64,000 nt of DNA from Phycomyces nitens (taxonomy: Eukaryota > Mucoromycota > Mucoromycetes > Mucorales > Phycomycetaceae): positions 2,542,001 to 2,606,000 of the forward strand of contig JAHRBC010000007.1 in NCBI GenBank assembly GCA_022702545.1, given 5' to 3'. The notes beneath the pieces were generated by a model, which was not told where the DNA came from, did no database searches, and saw nothing but the letters and a program-made list of their open reading frames with translations. This document shows, one piece after another, positions 12,337-24,549 of the stretch. A program made the translations under genes and the position numbers. Position 1 is the first letter of the stretch. Each line of letters opens with the position of its first letter.

Positions 12337-12765
12337 AAAAGAATATGCCTGCCGTCATTTTCATATCTTTGTAATTTATAGTTTATTAGGTTGAAAAAGA
12401 TGTCTAGATATAGAACAAGAGTGTACACAATGCTGTTAAATAATAATAAAACTATAAGACAATTCATTATCTTCAGTCAACTTATTTACTTGCAAGCATA
12501 CTGGTCATATTTCTCTTCCTTCTTATGAGAATAAACATGATAATAATTGATTTGTTTATTATTTCTACTCCAATTAATTTAATGATATAGTTACAAGAAG
12601 TAGAAATAAATCACAAACAAATATGACATCTAAAAGGCTCTACTTTATTATTCTATCCAATAGAACATATTGAATAATATAATCGCCATCAAAAATAAAA
12701 AAGTTTATTATGTTTAACTTCAGTCTACTAATGGTAAGATAATATAGTAGTTTGTTATGAATGAA
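12337..12765. other. sequence between R1 and the MSH6 duplicate, possibly the rest of R1
   Basis: AT-rich DNA with a minus-strand open stretch (about 12237-12467, containing GRHILLDYHFYCPHF) that crosses the end of the R1 alignment. Because R1 copy 2 is interrupted by a retrotransposon at the equivalent point, this segment may belong to R1. No gene can be named. Confidence 0.4.
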
Positions 12766-14463
12766 ACCACTCAAGCAATTACAAAGTTGAATACTTTCTG
12801 TCAACTGTATCAGACTTTCAAAAAGCGATGGTAAGATTCTGGTATTGTGTTGTCAAGATGACTAATTATAGTTCAAAGAACATGATCGAAAGCATGAAAA
12901 AGAATTCAAGTGTATTCAAATCAGTGCTTATCAAAAATATTATCAACTCTTTTCCAAACATCCAGGAGAAGCTTGATTATTTTGAGAATTCGTTTGAGCT
13001 GCAAAACATTGACATGCATTGTAACCCCAACCCGCAATAGGATAATTGGATAATTGGATAATTGGACTTATCCTTTTTATTAGACCAAAAGATGCATGCA
13101 ATAGTCCCAGTTGACGGCAGTGACCAGAAATGGGATGATATCCAGCAAAAGATAAAGGATATTGAGAACAAGTTTGACAGCCATCTCAAGGAAATTAACA
13201 AGGGGAAAAGTAAGATTTCCTGTGCATTTCAGCCTATATTCATCGTTATGTTTGTAGAAACCATATTGTATACACGCACATTGGAAAAGATATATTTCTG
13301 ATTCAAGCTCCAAAGGGTACAAGTGTACCAAGAGAGTGGATTGCAGTGTCCGAAACCGCAGTAAGTAGTACTATCAAGACCATCCGATAGTTACCCTTTT
13401 TACTCACGCCTAGTAATAATAATAGAAAGTTGCTCGGTACCGAAGTAATACAACGGTGTAATTAGTAAAGGCATACAAGGAAATGCTCGAGACAAAGAGT
13501 AGCTATATCAAGGGTTTTACAAAGAAAGTATACAGTGTTTTCGGTCACGATTACAAGACGTGGCTTTTGGCAGTACAATGTTTGGCAGAATTAGATGCTC
13601 TGATGAGCCTTTCACATGGATCCAGTAAACTTGGAGGTAATAGAGATCAATCACAATTGACCAATGGAAAACTCATTGGGCTGTTTATAGCACCTTTTTG
13701 TCGCCCTCAGTTTGTTGACCAAGAGGAGAGCATGGTTGAATTCAAGGAACTTTGCCACCCGTGTGTTGTCATAGGGTAAGTCTGGCTATGCTTACAAGGA
13801 AACGGTACTTATCAGCTACCTCCCATTTTTTAGAATCAATTCTGAGTTTGTTCCCAACGATTTATGCCTTGAAGGGTCTGAAGCAAGTATGGTGCATTCG
13901 GACTTAGATATCAACTTTTTTGCATACTTTTCAAAAGCCAAAGACTTTTGCAAAAATAAATTTATAAAACATCTAAGCTGCGCGTTGAATAGCCATAGTA
14001 TTTTTTGCTGTATCCCACAGCTTCATTTTTAATTAAATGGCATTAAAGAAAAGCCTTAGTGTCTTAAAGATTTGCTAGTAAGAGACAATTACATAGCGGA
14101 GATAATAATTATATTTTCCAGTATGGAGGATGGTAAATATCATTATTTTTTTACCTGCGGAGTTTTATCACCCGAAATTGAAACAAACTCGAACAAAAGT
14201 CGATAGTTAAAGCTAAATGCACGATATGAACATTGCTCAAAAGGCCAGAGTGCTTCCATCAATCATCCAACGTGCAGCCGAGATCAGCAATACGTTTGAA
14301 GGATTTAGCCATGTAAAAGACTCCAACAAGAAAAATCCCCAGGCCAAGAAGATCAACACACATTCCCAACGATCTGACATCTTGTATGCGCTCAACTTGG
14401 GTTAAGCATGTTCTACCGACCAAAAGAAACTAACCCAAACTCTTAAACGCATGACTATCTAAT
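12766..14463 (+). pseudogene. broken partial copy of MSH6 (3' exons)
   Basis: The copy corresponds to MSH6 from late exon 13 to the stop. Introns are retained, so it arose by DNA duplication, not retroposition. It lacks everything upstream, including the mismatch-binding domain. A nonsense codon lies at 13459-13461, where the parent has TCA, and another at 14403-14405, where the parent has CAA. The segment from just before Walker A to just before the MNIAQKAG helix is replaced by about 330 bp of unrelated DNA, so no ATPase can be made. Much of the remaining frame is still open, consistent with fairly recent decay. Confidence 0.9.
13895..14224. other. unrelated segment replacing the ATPase core in the MSH6 duplicate
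   Basis: The duplicate leaves MSH6 homology after AAGCAAGTATGGTG and rejoins at TATGAACATTGCTC. The ~330 bp between is AT-rich with no long open frame, inverted ends or target-site duplication that I can see. The parent has about 600 bp in the same place. Confidence 0.8.
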
Positions 14464-15742
14464 ATTATTTTCAATAAACACGTCAATTGCTTGCTCTGTC
14501 GATTCAATTACTTACGCTTTTGAACTTATTGCTTCCAAAGCTCTCTTTTTTTTTCAAAATTGTGATTTGTTATGCTTATACACCAATATTTGATATCCAA
14601 GGGGGATCCTTTGGCTTATCAACCTCAATTTGAACTTTTTTTCTTAGAGATACTTGCAAAGTCCATCAAGACTGTAGCCACAAAAACCTAGTCTCTCTAT
14701 TAACTATAAGCTTCGTTATTTGTAAAGTCTAGACTTTGAGTAATAAAAGACTTGAGACCCAAGTATATGTGATACAGACCTGCCAAAATTTATGGACAAG
14801 TTTTAAAGCATTGTGGGTTCAGGTGACATTATCTGAATGGATACAATCATAACATGCTCAAAATAACGAGGCTTCAGATGCCATAACATTACCAAAATCA
14901 GTTTTAGCGGTTAAACATAACAACACTTGCTCCTGTTGGGATAAAAAGTTAAATATAACTTTAGAATCAACGGGTAAAATAAGGAGAGATATCTAGAAAG
15001 TACTACGTTTAGGATTCAATGAAGAGCCTTGGCTCATCTGTGGTCCGTAGCTCAAGAGATAAATAGAACAATACTCATCTCGGCTCAATCGTGTCATGTA
15101 TACTGTTTCAAGGGAGCTGGGTGACCCTTTTGTGTTTTCTCAGATTGTCAGTGGAGCAAAAACCCCATTTTAAATGCTCAAACAGCAAGTTATATCCTAA
15201 TACAAAAGATATGATGTTAAATGTATTATTAGGCCTCACAAAGCCTAAATAATTATTCTTCCGTGCATGCTCAGCATATGTCAAGCCCCAACTACGACAA
15301 AATAAAACATTCTATAAACGCCAATGACTCAAAGGCCCGTATACCTCGACAATGATCGTACATTTACTAAAATTCTGTACATGGTTCAAGGACGCAAATG
15401 ACAGATTGAATCTAGACTGATGGATGGAATGGTGATGAGTATATTATAAAGTACCTCATTCTAGGCTTATGTTGTTAAAACACCAACTTTGAAATATTAT
15501 TATACGAGATTTATTTTATTGATCAAAGCCAAGAAATGTTGGTTCTTAAACTTCAATTTGACGATGGTTATGTGACATGTGTGTGTATTAAAGACCCTTG
15601 TTACACCATATATCTCAGGGTTTGAGCATTTTATATCATAAACCTCAAAACGACATTCTGTATAAAGATAATCTTATAAACCATATCATTTCGAATAGTG
15701 TACAGATATTTCTGCGTAAATACAAAATAATTATTTCAAAAT

Positions 15743-17619
15743 TGTCAATTGATATCAATATCATACAACTAAATCTCTATTGTATAATATATTGAACAAC
15801 AGCTTCTATAAGCCTAGAATAAATGTTGACATCTTTCCTATAATGTCCATAATCTGCTCTTAACTGAGATACTTTGCTGTCGTAAACCTTGTCTATTATT
15901 GTAATGTGCCCATCTATTTTTTGGGAGAGGAGCTATTATTATTAGAATTATAGCCCGAATTTCAAAAACAAATGGATCCTTTTTATGTTATATTGTTAGT
16001 TTAAATTAATTATATATATAGTTCTTGTAAATAGGCCAATTGACTGTGAGTCTCTCTTGATGGAAATCTTAAAGGTTTAGCCAACGAAAATATCTCCAAA
16101 ATGTTGACTTTGATCATCTTTTTCATTTTTCCCAATATTCATGAGGTACACATCCACACATTTAAAATTTTAATGGTTGCACGTTTCCAGATTTTAGGAA
16201 TAATATATGCCATAAAATCTGGGTGTGAACTTTGATGAGGTACAAACCAAAAATGTTTGCTCATCTTACCCAAACCTTTTGGATATATATAGTATCTTTG
16301 GAATAATTACTTTATCCGTTCAACCGATACTCTCAATTGTATAGTTGAACTATAGATATTCTGATTTGATTGTAGTCTAAGAACAGGCTCTCTAATATTG
16401 TTGGGTATCGTTATTTTTTGACTCTACTAGCTCTCGGGACTCATACGTGGCGCTTCTACAGAATCCCTCTTTCAACACTAACCTTTTGGGCAATTGGCAA
16501 AGAAATGGCAGAGTATCCCAAATGTTCGCTTTTTTGTTGTTGTCATTGATATTTATCAAGTTTTGGCGTTTTTGCAGTTACTGGGTTCTCTGGGCTCCTC
16601 TTTGTGCTAGTAAAGTAACGCGAGGTCCAGGAATGCTTCCAGTTTTAGCAAGCGGAATAAACGTTTATAGTTTGTAACACAAGCCTATTTATGTGCTAAT
16701 TGAACTGTATAAATTTTTTAAAATAGAATTGATGGACCGTAGGAATAAAAAAAGAGGTATGCCACAGTAAGTGTATATCGCTTGGAAAAACAAGGCTTAT
16801 ATCTAAAAGATACTTTTAAAAAAATTCTATTTCTGGGTATCATTCTGGATGATCAACTGGTTCGTGTCTGACGGTGGCTTGGGTACTGGTCTCTGGTTTT
16901 GCACAAAGATCCAAAGTTACCAGATAGTCTTTTTGCCGAGTCTTGAGTTTTGTATAGCCATTATGATGCTCAGCTCAGATATTTATAAAGACAATACTTG
17001 GTAAAACATTGGATTAATAAGTAATAAAATCTAAAAAAAAAACAATGCGCAGTTCTCGTAACAATATCATATCTAGAGGCATGAGAAAGGCTACAAATAC
17101 TGTATGTATATGCCAACAGTTTGCTATTCAATCATTCGTCAGTCAACCCAAAAAAGAAGAAGAAGAAGTAAGCGAAAGAAAGACAAGTATTCAAAAAAAA
17201 TTTGTATCTTTTGAGAAGTATTCAATTGAAATTTGATGAAAATGCGTACTTCGTAGTTATAATAGTAAATATGCTTTTAAGCTTCAAATTGTGCTCATCT
17301 TTGTAAGGTATTATGAGCTGTAGCGATGAGTCTACCCACGTTGGGGTCGACTAAAAAAAAGAGGATATTATTAAATATGGAGACCCAATGTGCGCATCAG
17401 ATGGAATAAACTGTGATGGACACGATGGTGATATAAAGAAAAGGCGATTTTAATGAGGAGAATTACAATTACAACGAAATTCTGTGATGAGGAGAAATTT
17501 TTTAAAGTTTGTAAAACAGATCTTAAGCAAACTCGGGTCGTTTTTTACTACTTATATAAAGGTAGAAACAGGTAGTAAAAAAAGTATCTTTTAATCCAAC
17601 TATTACACGATCTTTTGCC
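15743..17619. other. gene-poor spacer
   Basis: AT-rich sequence with only short open frames that lack splice context or recognisable motifs. A frame at 16447-16677 is hydrophobic but begins at a non-ATG codon and has no supporting features. Nothing further can be supported. Confidence 0.5.
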
Positions 17620-18059
17620 ATGTTTCAAGCCAACAGGAAGCAAGTGTTTAGTAACAATTCGAATGAATTTAGGAACAATGGACCTAGAAATATTTCGAGT
17701 AAAGGTATACTTTTGTGATATATCGACTCTTAAATCATCTTTATTTATCTTTTTTTTTCTTTCTTTCAAAAAAAACAATCTTCAAAGACTTTCAGCCAAA
17801 GAGGTCTTGTAATCTTGAAGCAATCGTCTCCAACTTTACCTCCAAAAAGCCAACCAGGAAAAGATTAAAATATATGCCACCATTGCTTACATGCAATCTT
17901 TGCACTTATACGAGTAATCGAAAAAGCAATATTGTCAGGCACAAATTGGTCCATGAAGACTCTGAAAAACATTTCTCTTGCACTTTTTGTCAAAAACAGT
18001 TTCATTCGAAATTTAATCTTACAAGGCACTGTAGAATTCATACTAGTTCCAAAGACTAG
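17620..18059 (+). CDS. small two-finger C2H2 zinc-finger protein, ~118 aa
   Basis: Two exons fit well: 17620-17704 and 17788-18059, with donor G|GTATAC, acceptor TTCAAAG and a summed length of 357 nt. The C terminus carries two adjacent C2H2 fingers. The first is CNLCTYTSNRKSNIVRHKLVH and the second is CTFCQKQFHSKFNLTRHCRIH; both are C-x2-C-x12-H-x3-H, joined by a short EDSEKHFS linker. The ~70-residue N terminus is polar and basic (KKPTRKRLK). Two-finger modules can bind DNA, so a nuclear transcription-factor role is likely for the family, but no target is known. The protein is short and isolated in a gene-poor area, so it could be a remnant of a longer gene. Confidence 0.65.
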
Positions 18060-20879
18060 ACATCAAACCTAAGCCATATGATATCATGGGAATTGTCTAG
18101 GCTGTATTATAAGAATACACTGGTCATTATTCTGAATAGTTGATCTAAAACATAATAAATAAATATGGTTTACATACTAAGAGTGATTCCTGATTTTCAA
18201 CAGTGTAATGTAAAACGTGTAAAGGTATGGTGGCCAAGATAATGTTCTGGTACTAAAATTTTTGTAATCTGGATATATAGGAAAGAATCAAATATGCGTA
18301 TATTAAAACTAGAGTACTTTAATACTAGTTGAAAAATACTCATCAATACATTTGCACCAGTTTTTAGCGTAAAATTCTTACTTTTGGTCTTAAATTTGCT
18401 CCCACTCTCTTCTCCCTCTAGATTATAAAGAATTTCTTTAAAGTAGCTTTTGGGAATTATAGTAACATAGACAAAGAATCAAGCACGTTTGTTCTCGTAA
18501 GGTTTCAAGCATACTTGGATAGCTTTCCATAAACAACGAGTATATTTGACCAAAAATGCTAATTAACTGCAAGAACATTTTTTTTTACTAAAACCATACA
18601 ATCTAATTAACCTACCCATTACTTTTATGAAAAGACTTGATTGCTTTAAATGTGCTTGTTGTTGTTGTTTTTAAAAAGAAGAAGATATTTTGCTACATTT
18701 AGATTGCCATAAATATGGGCTTTTAAAGAAGAAGAAAAACGAATACACAATAAAAAGTATCCAAGACAGTTATAACTCGTAGTTTTCATATATCCCTAGA
18801 CGCATTTTTAACTACTATTCCAATAAACGATTGATCGTATTAGCTTGCATTCTGTGTACAAAGATATATATAGCAAACCTATTGACTCGAGACATTACCA
18901 CACTTTTTTTATATTACAAATGATTATATTTTCAAGCTGGTTTGTTTTTGGATTGACTAAATGCTATATCCTATTGCTATTAAAATAATTCATGTGATAA
19001 ATGACTATGCCTTGACCATAAGTAGATGCTTTTCTCACAGTACGTTAAAGATCAGAGCAAGGTTTGTGTTTGTAAAATCAAAAACACAACTCTAGAAAAA
19101 TAAAGACAGGTTTAAAATAAGTATAGTATTCTGATATCAAAGCTTCTAGACAATACAAGTTAACCACTTGTAAGACAATGATATATTTGAGATTGCCTTT
19201 AAGCACCTCGACAAAGATATAATTTTCCATATGATAAATTATTGGGAGCTGTAATGAATCGTCATCTGATTACACAGTCTCCTAGCTACTTCTTGGAGAT
19301 CTGATCATCGTTATCACTCGCACGGTCATTTTCAGTCCAATAAACAATACAAAGAATATGTATATACGCAGTAAATAAATGGTCTACACTTGAAACAAAG
19401 CTTTATATGTTTGACACTTGGGATCTTGATACCATTTATCTGTGAATTTTTTTTTGCCAAGATAATCTATTACAAAGTAGAAAGTTACATTGATCTCCTG
19501 GCCACAAAATTAAATTCTTGTTCATATTAATATTGGGCTTGGCTGATATGCCAGTTGATGATCACCCTCAAAACAAGCCATATTCTAGATCCTGATCGTT
19601 TTCAGTTTGTCTACGCAATTTTCAATTATTACCATTGATGGAAATTTCAGCTCTCATTAAAACCAACTTTTTGTATATCAATTGTTCATCTAATTAATTT
19701 ATGACTTATTGATTTCTTCAAAGGATGGTTCATGAGGTAGTATGTGGCAAGCCATTCAAGTAAATTGATAAATTAGTATATCACTAAGTCCTAAACAGCT
19801 CTGTACATCTGTTCCCATAATTATTCCCTATGAGTAAAAAAATCTATCTTGATACTTGATATAGAAACATTGTGCTACATTGCACAGCTCTGCCTGAGAA
19901 ACCCCACCTTTTTTATATATAAATAAAGACTATTTGTATACTCACAAAACAGATTTTACGTTTCTTTCTTTTTTTTTTAAAAAAAAAAAGATGCTCTTCT
20001 AAAGTGACGCTTGTGGACCTATATATGCAAGATAGGAAAATTGAGCTGTGTTTATTAATAAAGCAGTTATAAAAGGCATATCCATGAGATAAGAGATCAA
20101 AACTAAAGACGACTAGTTGATTATATGAAATGAGTATAAAGAAAGAAAGAGAAAGAACCGATGGAAATAGCAGTAATGGCTTTATTGGCCAGAACAACCC
20201 GGTGCATTTAATCACTAGCAAAACGCCTTGCTAAGAATAATTAAATAAATAAAAGTCTGCATTTTCAAAAATTAGTTTCACAATTTAATGATACCAAGAT
20301 GTTGATATGTACTTTACAATCTATGACTATTTCTGTATTTAGTGAGAGGAAATAAGTAACAATGGACTAGACTTTGTAATGCCATTTGACCAACATTTCG
20401 CTAAACACAAAAATCTACCATGACCATTCCCAACAATGTGGATAGAGAAGAAGAAAAATAATTTGAGAGTATTACAAAGAACTTGGTGCTACAAAATGCT
20501 GACCTATTCAGTATTTTTGAATACAGTGTTACCGGTGTCGAATTGGGCTTTTGAATATTCTCAATTTTGGTTTTCCTCAATTTTAATTGAGTTTGACACG
20601 GCTTGACAGGGAGGGTAGTGAGTGAGAAGGGAAAGAGAGCATAGAAAGAAACTTCAAGTGGGGGGAAAACGGCTTTTAAGAAAGTAATAGATACATGCAG
20701 CAGGTAGTAATACATGCGAAATAACTATATAGAGAAGAAGAAATAATGAGGCGTCAAGAATCGAGAATAAGTAATTAGGTTCTGACAGCACTAATATTGG
20801 GAATGAATTTCAGCAAGAATAATTCTAAAGAAGTATCCCATTTAGAAACTCGGACAATACATTTATGAATCTGATCGCA
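18060..20879. other. gene-poor AT-rich spacer
   Basis: About 2.8 kb without a supportable gene, RNA gene or repeat family. Minus-strand frames around 19913-20221 and 20401-20715 are low-complexity hydrophobic/serine-rich readings with no motif. Given the LINE fragment just to the right, 20401-20879 might be decayed 3' LINE sequence, but this cannot be shown. Confidence 0.5.
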
Positions 20880-22290
20880 TAACAGATCCAAGAAAACTTG
20901 ACCGTACTAATCACAGTTTTGAGAGGATGTAGACGGGAGGGGTTGACGGGGGACAGGCTCTCTCTGTAGTCGAGGAAGAGGAAATGCGGACATAGTATAG
21001 TTGGATGGAGACACCCCAAATTAACCATGGTAAGGTATCGATAAAAATCGAGTAAAGGAAAGGGGAAAGGATACTACCCTGTAGGACTCCATGTCTCGGC
21101 GTTATACCATGGGAGGCTACGTTTTTCAGCACTACGCAAACAATAACATCGTTGAACAAGTTTTGAAGTAGCAATAGCAAGGGTTTAGACACAAAGGGTC
21201 ATAACGAGTCCCATATAACCTGTCTGTTGACACTGTCATATACAGCTTTGATTTCCAGGAAGACAACAACTGGGGGTGTGATTATTTGCTCTTGTTCTGG
21301 GACAGGGGAAGAGTACGCTCTCATCAATTTGTGGAGACAGAAGGCCTGGTCTAGGATACCTTGACTAGCGCAGGAATCCTCCTTGTGCCATGTCTAACGC
21401 TGGCATGGTCGTAAGGAGTTCTACAGCCAGGCATCGCTCTAAAAGCTTCCTGAACACCGAGGTCAAGCTAATAGGCGTATAACTTCTGAGATCTACGTGC
21501 ACTCCTTTGTTCTTGTAGATAGGTACCACCTGTGTTGTTCTCCAGGCTACAGACGTCCACGACCATCTCCAACACAGCTGAAAAAGCGAGTGGAGTAGAA
21601 GACCTAGAGTTGTTACGAGAGGCTTGAGAATTTTTGCCTTGATATGGTCAATACCCGGTGCATTCCGTCGAGGTAAGTGACGGATAGCATCTATGACATT
21701 GTCTACGCCTCACAGTACGTCCTCTTCCAATGGTGTAACCACCGGTCCAGACTATAGTTCCGTAGATCTGCCAAAAACAGTCTCAGGGTGGTCGATCATG
21801 TTATTTGCAGCTGCAAGTGGTCCTTCAGTGGAGGCGAGAGAAATCGGAAAACGTCGCTTCATATTCATTCTCTTGATCGCGCTCAACATCTCGGTTGGGT
21901 CCTTTCGGATCTTGTCACAGAAATCGTACCAGGATTGTCGTCGTTCCACCCGAACTGCTGTCCGCAGATCTTTACATGCTGCTACATACTCAGCATGGGC
22001 TCTAATGCGTTCAATGTCATTGCCTGCTCGACATCACCAACGATAACGTTCTTGACAAAGATCAGCTAAATTTTGTAGTTCGTCCGTCCAAAAACTCTTC
22101 CAAGTTTTCAGTCGTGGAGATGTACGCCCTACTGAATCATCCAAGGCTTTATAGATTGTCTCGTTGAGAAGCTCAGCAAAGTATTCTAATACAACAGGAC
22201 ACGACGAGGGGTTGTCCTCCAGGCTTTACTGGATCTCTCTTTAAAGTGTACCTAAACCCACTTCAAAACGTCCTTGATACTTTGTTTTGA
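20880..22290 (-). mobile_element. decayed non-LTR (LINE-type) retrotransposon fragment
   Basis: Reading the minus strand from high to low coordinates gives a linker-like block (21752-21949, WYDFCDKIRKDPTEMLSAI). It is followed by reverse-transcriptase motifs EIKAVYDSVNRQVIWDSL near 21200-21255 and GVLQGSILSPFLYSIFIDTL near 21035-21095. The second is the classic LINE RT block before the catalytic YxDD. Frames change between blocks, a stop follows WDSL, and the expected YxDD cannot be read. The element is therefore a truncated, dead copy; the endonuclease domain was not found. Confidence 0.8.
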
Positions 22291-22667
22291 CATCTTTGGT
22301 TGCTAATAGCTGAAGTTTCCACAATCGACGGACAGAATTTGCTGTCGGCAGCTGTTATATACACGCATACTAAAAGGATAGCTTACAAAGGTGGTGGTCA
22401 GACTCCAGATCTAACTCGTCATGGATCACCATCTGCGGGTCAAAAAAACTGTCCTTGTCGTGACAAGAAGAAGTCAATGATGCCTCGGTGGATAACACCA
22501 GTCGCATACACTCGCTAATATTGGCTTCAAAGTGCTGAAATACGCGGCAGTATGTAAGCCAACAGAGATTAATGAGATTTTTGCAAAAGTTCGTGCTCCA
22601 TTTAAGCCAGCCTGTTTCGCGTTCCTGTTCAACTCCCCTTTTTTTAAAAAAAAAAATCAAACCGGCC

Positions 22668-23290
22668 ATGTCGCAGACCAAGAAACCACAGTGGCTAACT
22701 AGTGAAATATATGATAACTTGGATCTATCTTCTGTAACAGTTGAATTGCTCCAAAGTAATTCGTTATTGACAGAGGAGTACAGCTCTGCGTTCAAAGATA
22801 CGTTCAAAAACATAAAGCATTACCAATTTTACAAAGATAAAGTCAATAACCATAAATCGTTTGTCGAACAGGTATGTGCCATGCAAAACTAATCTGGTTA
22901 GATTAATACTAATCGTTTCGATTTTAGTTCCTGACATCCAAAGATGCGACAGATTACTTTAGGGACAACAACATAGAAGCAAACATTATTGATAAAGAGA
23001 TTGAAAAAATTATCCGTCACTCTCCTAGAACGCTGCTGATTATAATAAACGAATATTCGAGGCAAACTTATGGTAAAACCACCAGATGTAAAGTTACATT
23101 GATATTCTTTGTTATTTGTACCAGGCTTTATTTGATGATGATAGTTGTGGTGGTGGTGGTCGTCGAGAAACTAATGAATCGAATTCACAAGCACATATAC
23201 CACCTACTCAATCTTTTTTCTAATAATGAAACTTATCATTTATCAGACCCTTTTGTCGAACAAGCAGATGTAAATTTCTTGATTGGATAG
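22668..23290 (+). CDS. hypothetical protein, spliced, uncertain 3' end
   Basis: Exon 1 (22668-22871, 68 codons from ATG) and exon 2 (from 22928) are joined by a convincing 56-nt intron (GTATGT, TTTTAG). They give a polar, probably helical protein of about 115 residues (for example SFVEQ then FLTSKDATDYFRDNNIEAN). After RQTYG the model is ambiguous. The unspliced frame stays open to a TAG at 23288-23290. A possible intron ending at CAG 23122-23124 instead exposes another open frame (ALFDDDSCGGGGRRETNESN, ending PPTQSFF), but in a phase that does not join. No family was recognised. It may be a decaying gene. Confidence 0.4.
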
Positions 23291-23337
23291 TTTTATACTA
23301 TTTCATGTAAGCTCATAGCTTTAATTAGCAACGTGTA

Positions 23338-23646
23338 TTGAGTGTTATCAAAGAGAGGAATCTGTATACCTTCCAAGCATGTCATATCTCCACACAAATC
23401 CATTGTACAAGCAGAGGATTTATCTGTTCAAGTAGTTGTCAATCAGACCCCTCGTCAAACACTATGGTTGAATATGACGATATGCTCAAATCTCAAATGA
23501 ATCTAGATGGCTTACATAAACTTGATCCTGACGTCGTTGAGTGGGTAGTGCGCATACTTGAGTGGCAAGAAACCACCATGTTCTTGAACCTGGGAGATAT
23601 ACCAGATGTTTCTTTCCTAACACTGTTTGAAACCCCAATCGTATAA
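23338..23646 (+). CDS. orphan open frame, possibly further exon(s) of the preceding gene
   Basis: The open frame from 23338 to the TAA at 23644-23646 contains a plausible globular stretch from about 23464 (MVEYDDMLKSQMNLDGL, then DPDVVEWVVRILEWQ). It lies on the same strand, shortly after the preceding hypothetical gene. A further short coding-looking reading (SERFRLFVVGVKQLEEEYQA) appears near 23800. No family, no clear start and no confident splice joining could be established; the whole 22.6-23.9 kb stretch may be one degenerate gene. Confidence 0.25.
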   Translation: MSVIKERNLYTFQACHISTQIHCTSRGFICSSSCQSDPSSNTMVEYDDMLKSQMNLDGLHKLDPDVVEWVVRILEWQETTMFLNLGDIPDVSFLTLFETPIV

Positions 23647-24549
23647 TCACAATGATGAATGATCAGCATACTGCGAAATATACATCCCCATGTTCAAGCC
23701 ATTTGGTAATACAACTAAAGAATTGTAATGGTAAGTTTCAAAATTCTAAAAATTAGCAAATCATAAATAACAGGAAATTTAGGAGTGGGAAAAAAAAGCG
23801 AAAGATTCCGATTATTTGTGGTTGGTGTCAAACAACTTGAAGAGGAATATCAAGCTTCTTGATGGTGTTGGTCGATTGGTTGATAAACAATTGAATTGTT
23901 CTATGATTGAATCCTCCGGGTATGATAAGACAGCAACCTTTTAGTCTTCAACGGTACCAATCTTTTGTATTAGTTTTTAGATTCATCAATCCCAATACGA
24001 TATCTCATATTTTGAACAATACGCTAAAGAACATAAAGTATTCCCTATCAAATTACAGAAAAGCTAGGTGTATGGGTGGAGAATTAGTTGTCAATCAATA
24101 GAAATGAATGTGGTTTTAACAAGGTAAAAAGAGATGCTTTATTCATATTTGCAAAACTCTTTCTCAAATGGTCTCCTTCACCTACACCTCTTCCAAACCC
24201 TGCGCTCTCTCGCCTGGCCGTTCTCTATCAAGGTGGCGACCACCAGCCCACCTTGCAACACCGTCTCACTTGCAAAGCTTGTTATAAAGAGGGTTGGGAC
24301 ATTTATCAAGTAAATTGTTTCAAATAAATAAATAAAAAAATAAAAATAAAATAAAATAAAATAAAAGACCCTTTTGTTGCCTCCATATTTTTTTGTGGTT
24401 TAAGATATATAGATGGTTGAGAAAGAAGAAGAAAAGTTGGATATAAAAAAAAAGTGCCTATTATTTACAAGATCTTTAACCATCTCCACTCCTTGTTTCG
24501 CCCATGGTCACTATGTACATAAAGCATATTTTAGTCAACATCAGCCTTG

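Larger units (their letters stand above)
12766..15742 (+). repeat. second copy of the segmental duplication
   Basis: Colinear with 5860-9099 except for the replaced block at 13895-14224. The match continues through about 1.3 kb of noncoding DNA downstream of the MSH6 stop and ends at TTTCAAAAT, where copy 1 meets the DIRS fragment and copy 2 runs into unique sequence. Confidence 0.9.

Noticed and set aside
17281..17360. Possible small structured RNA or tRNA around GTCTACCCACGTTGGGGTCGACT
   Set aside because: No complete cloverleaf, no A/B box pair and no T-loop GGTTCRANNCC could be assembled.
21693..22518. Plus-strand frames over the LINE fragment
   Set aside because: The recognisable reverse-transcriptase motifs are on the minus strand; the plus frames lack any signature.
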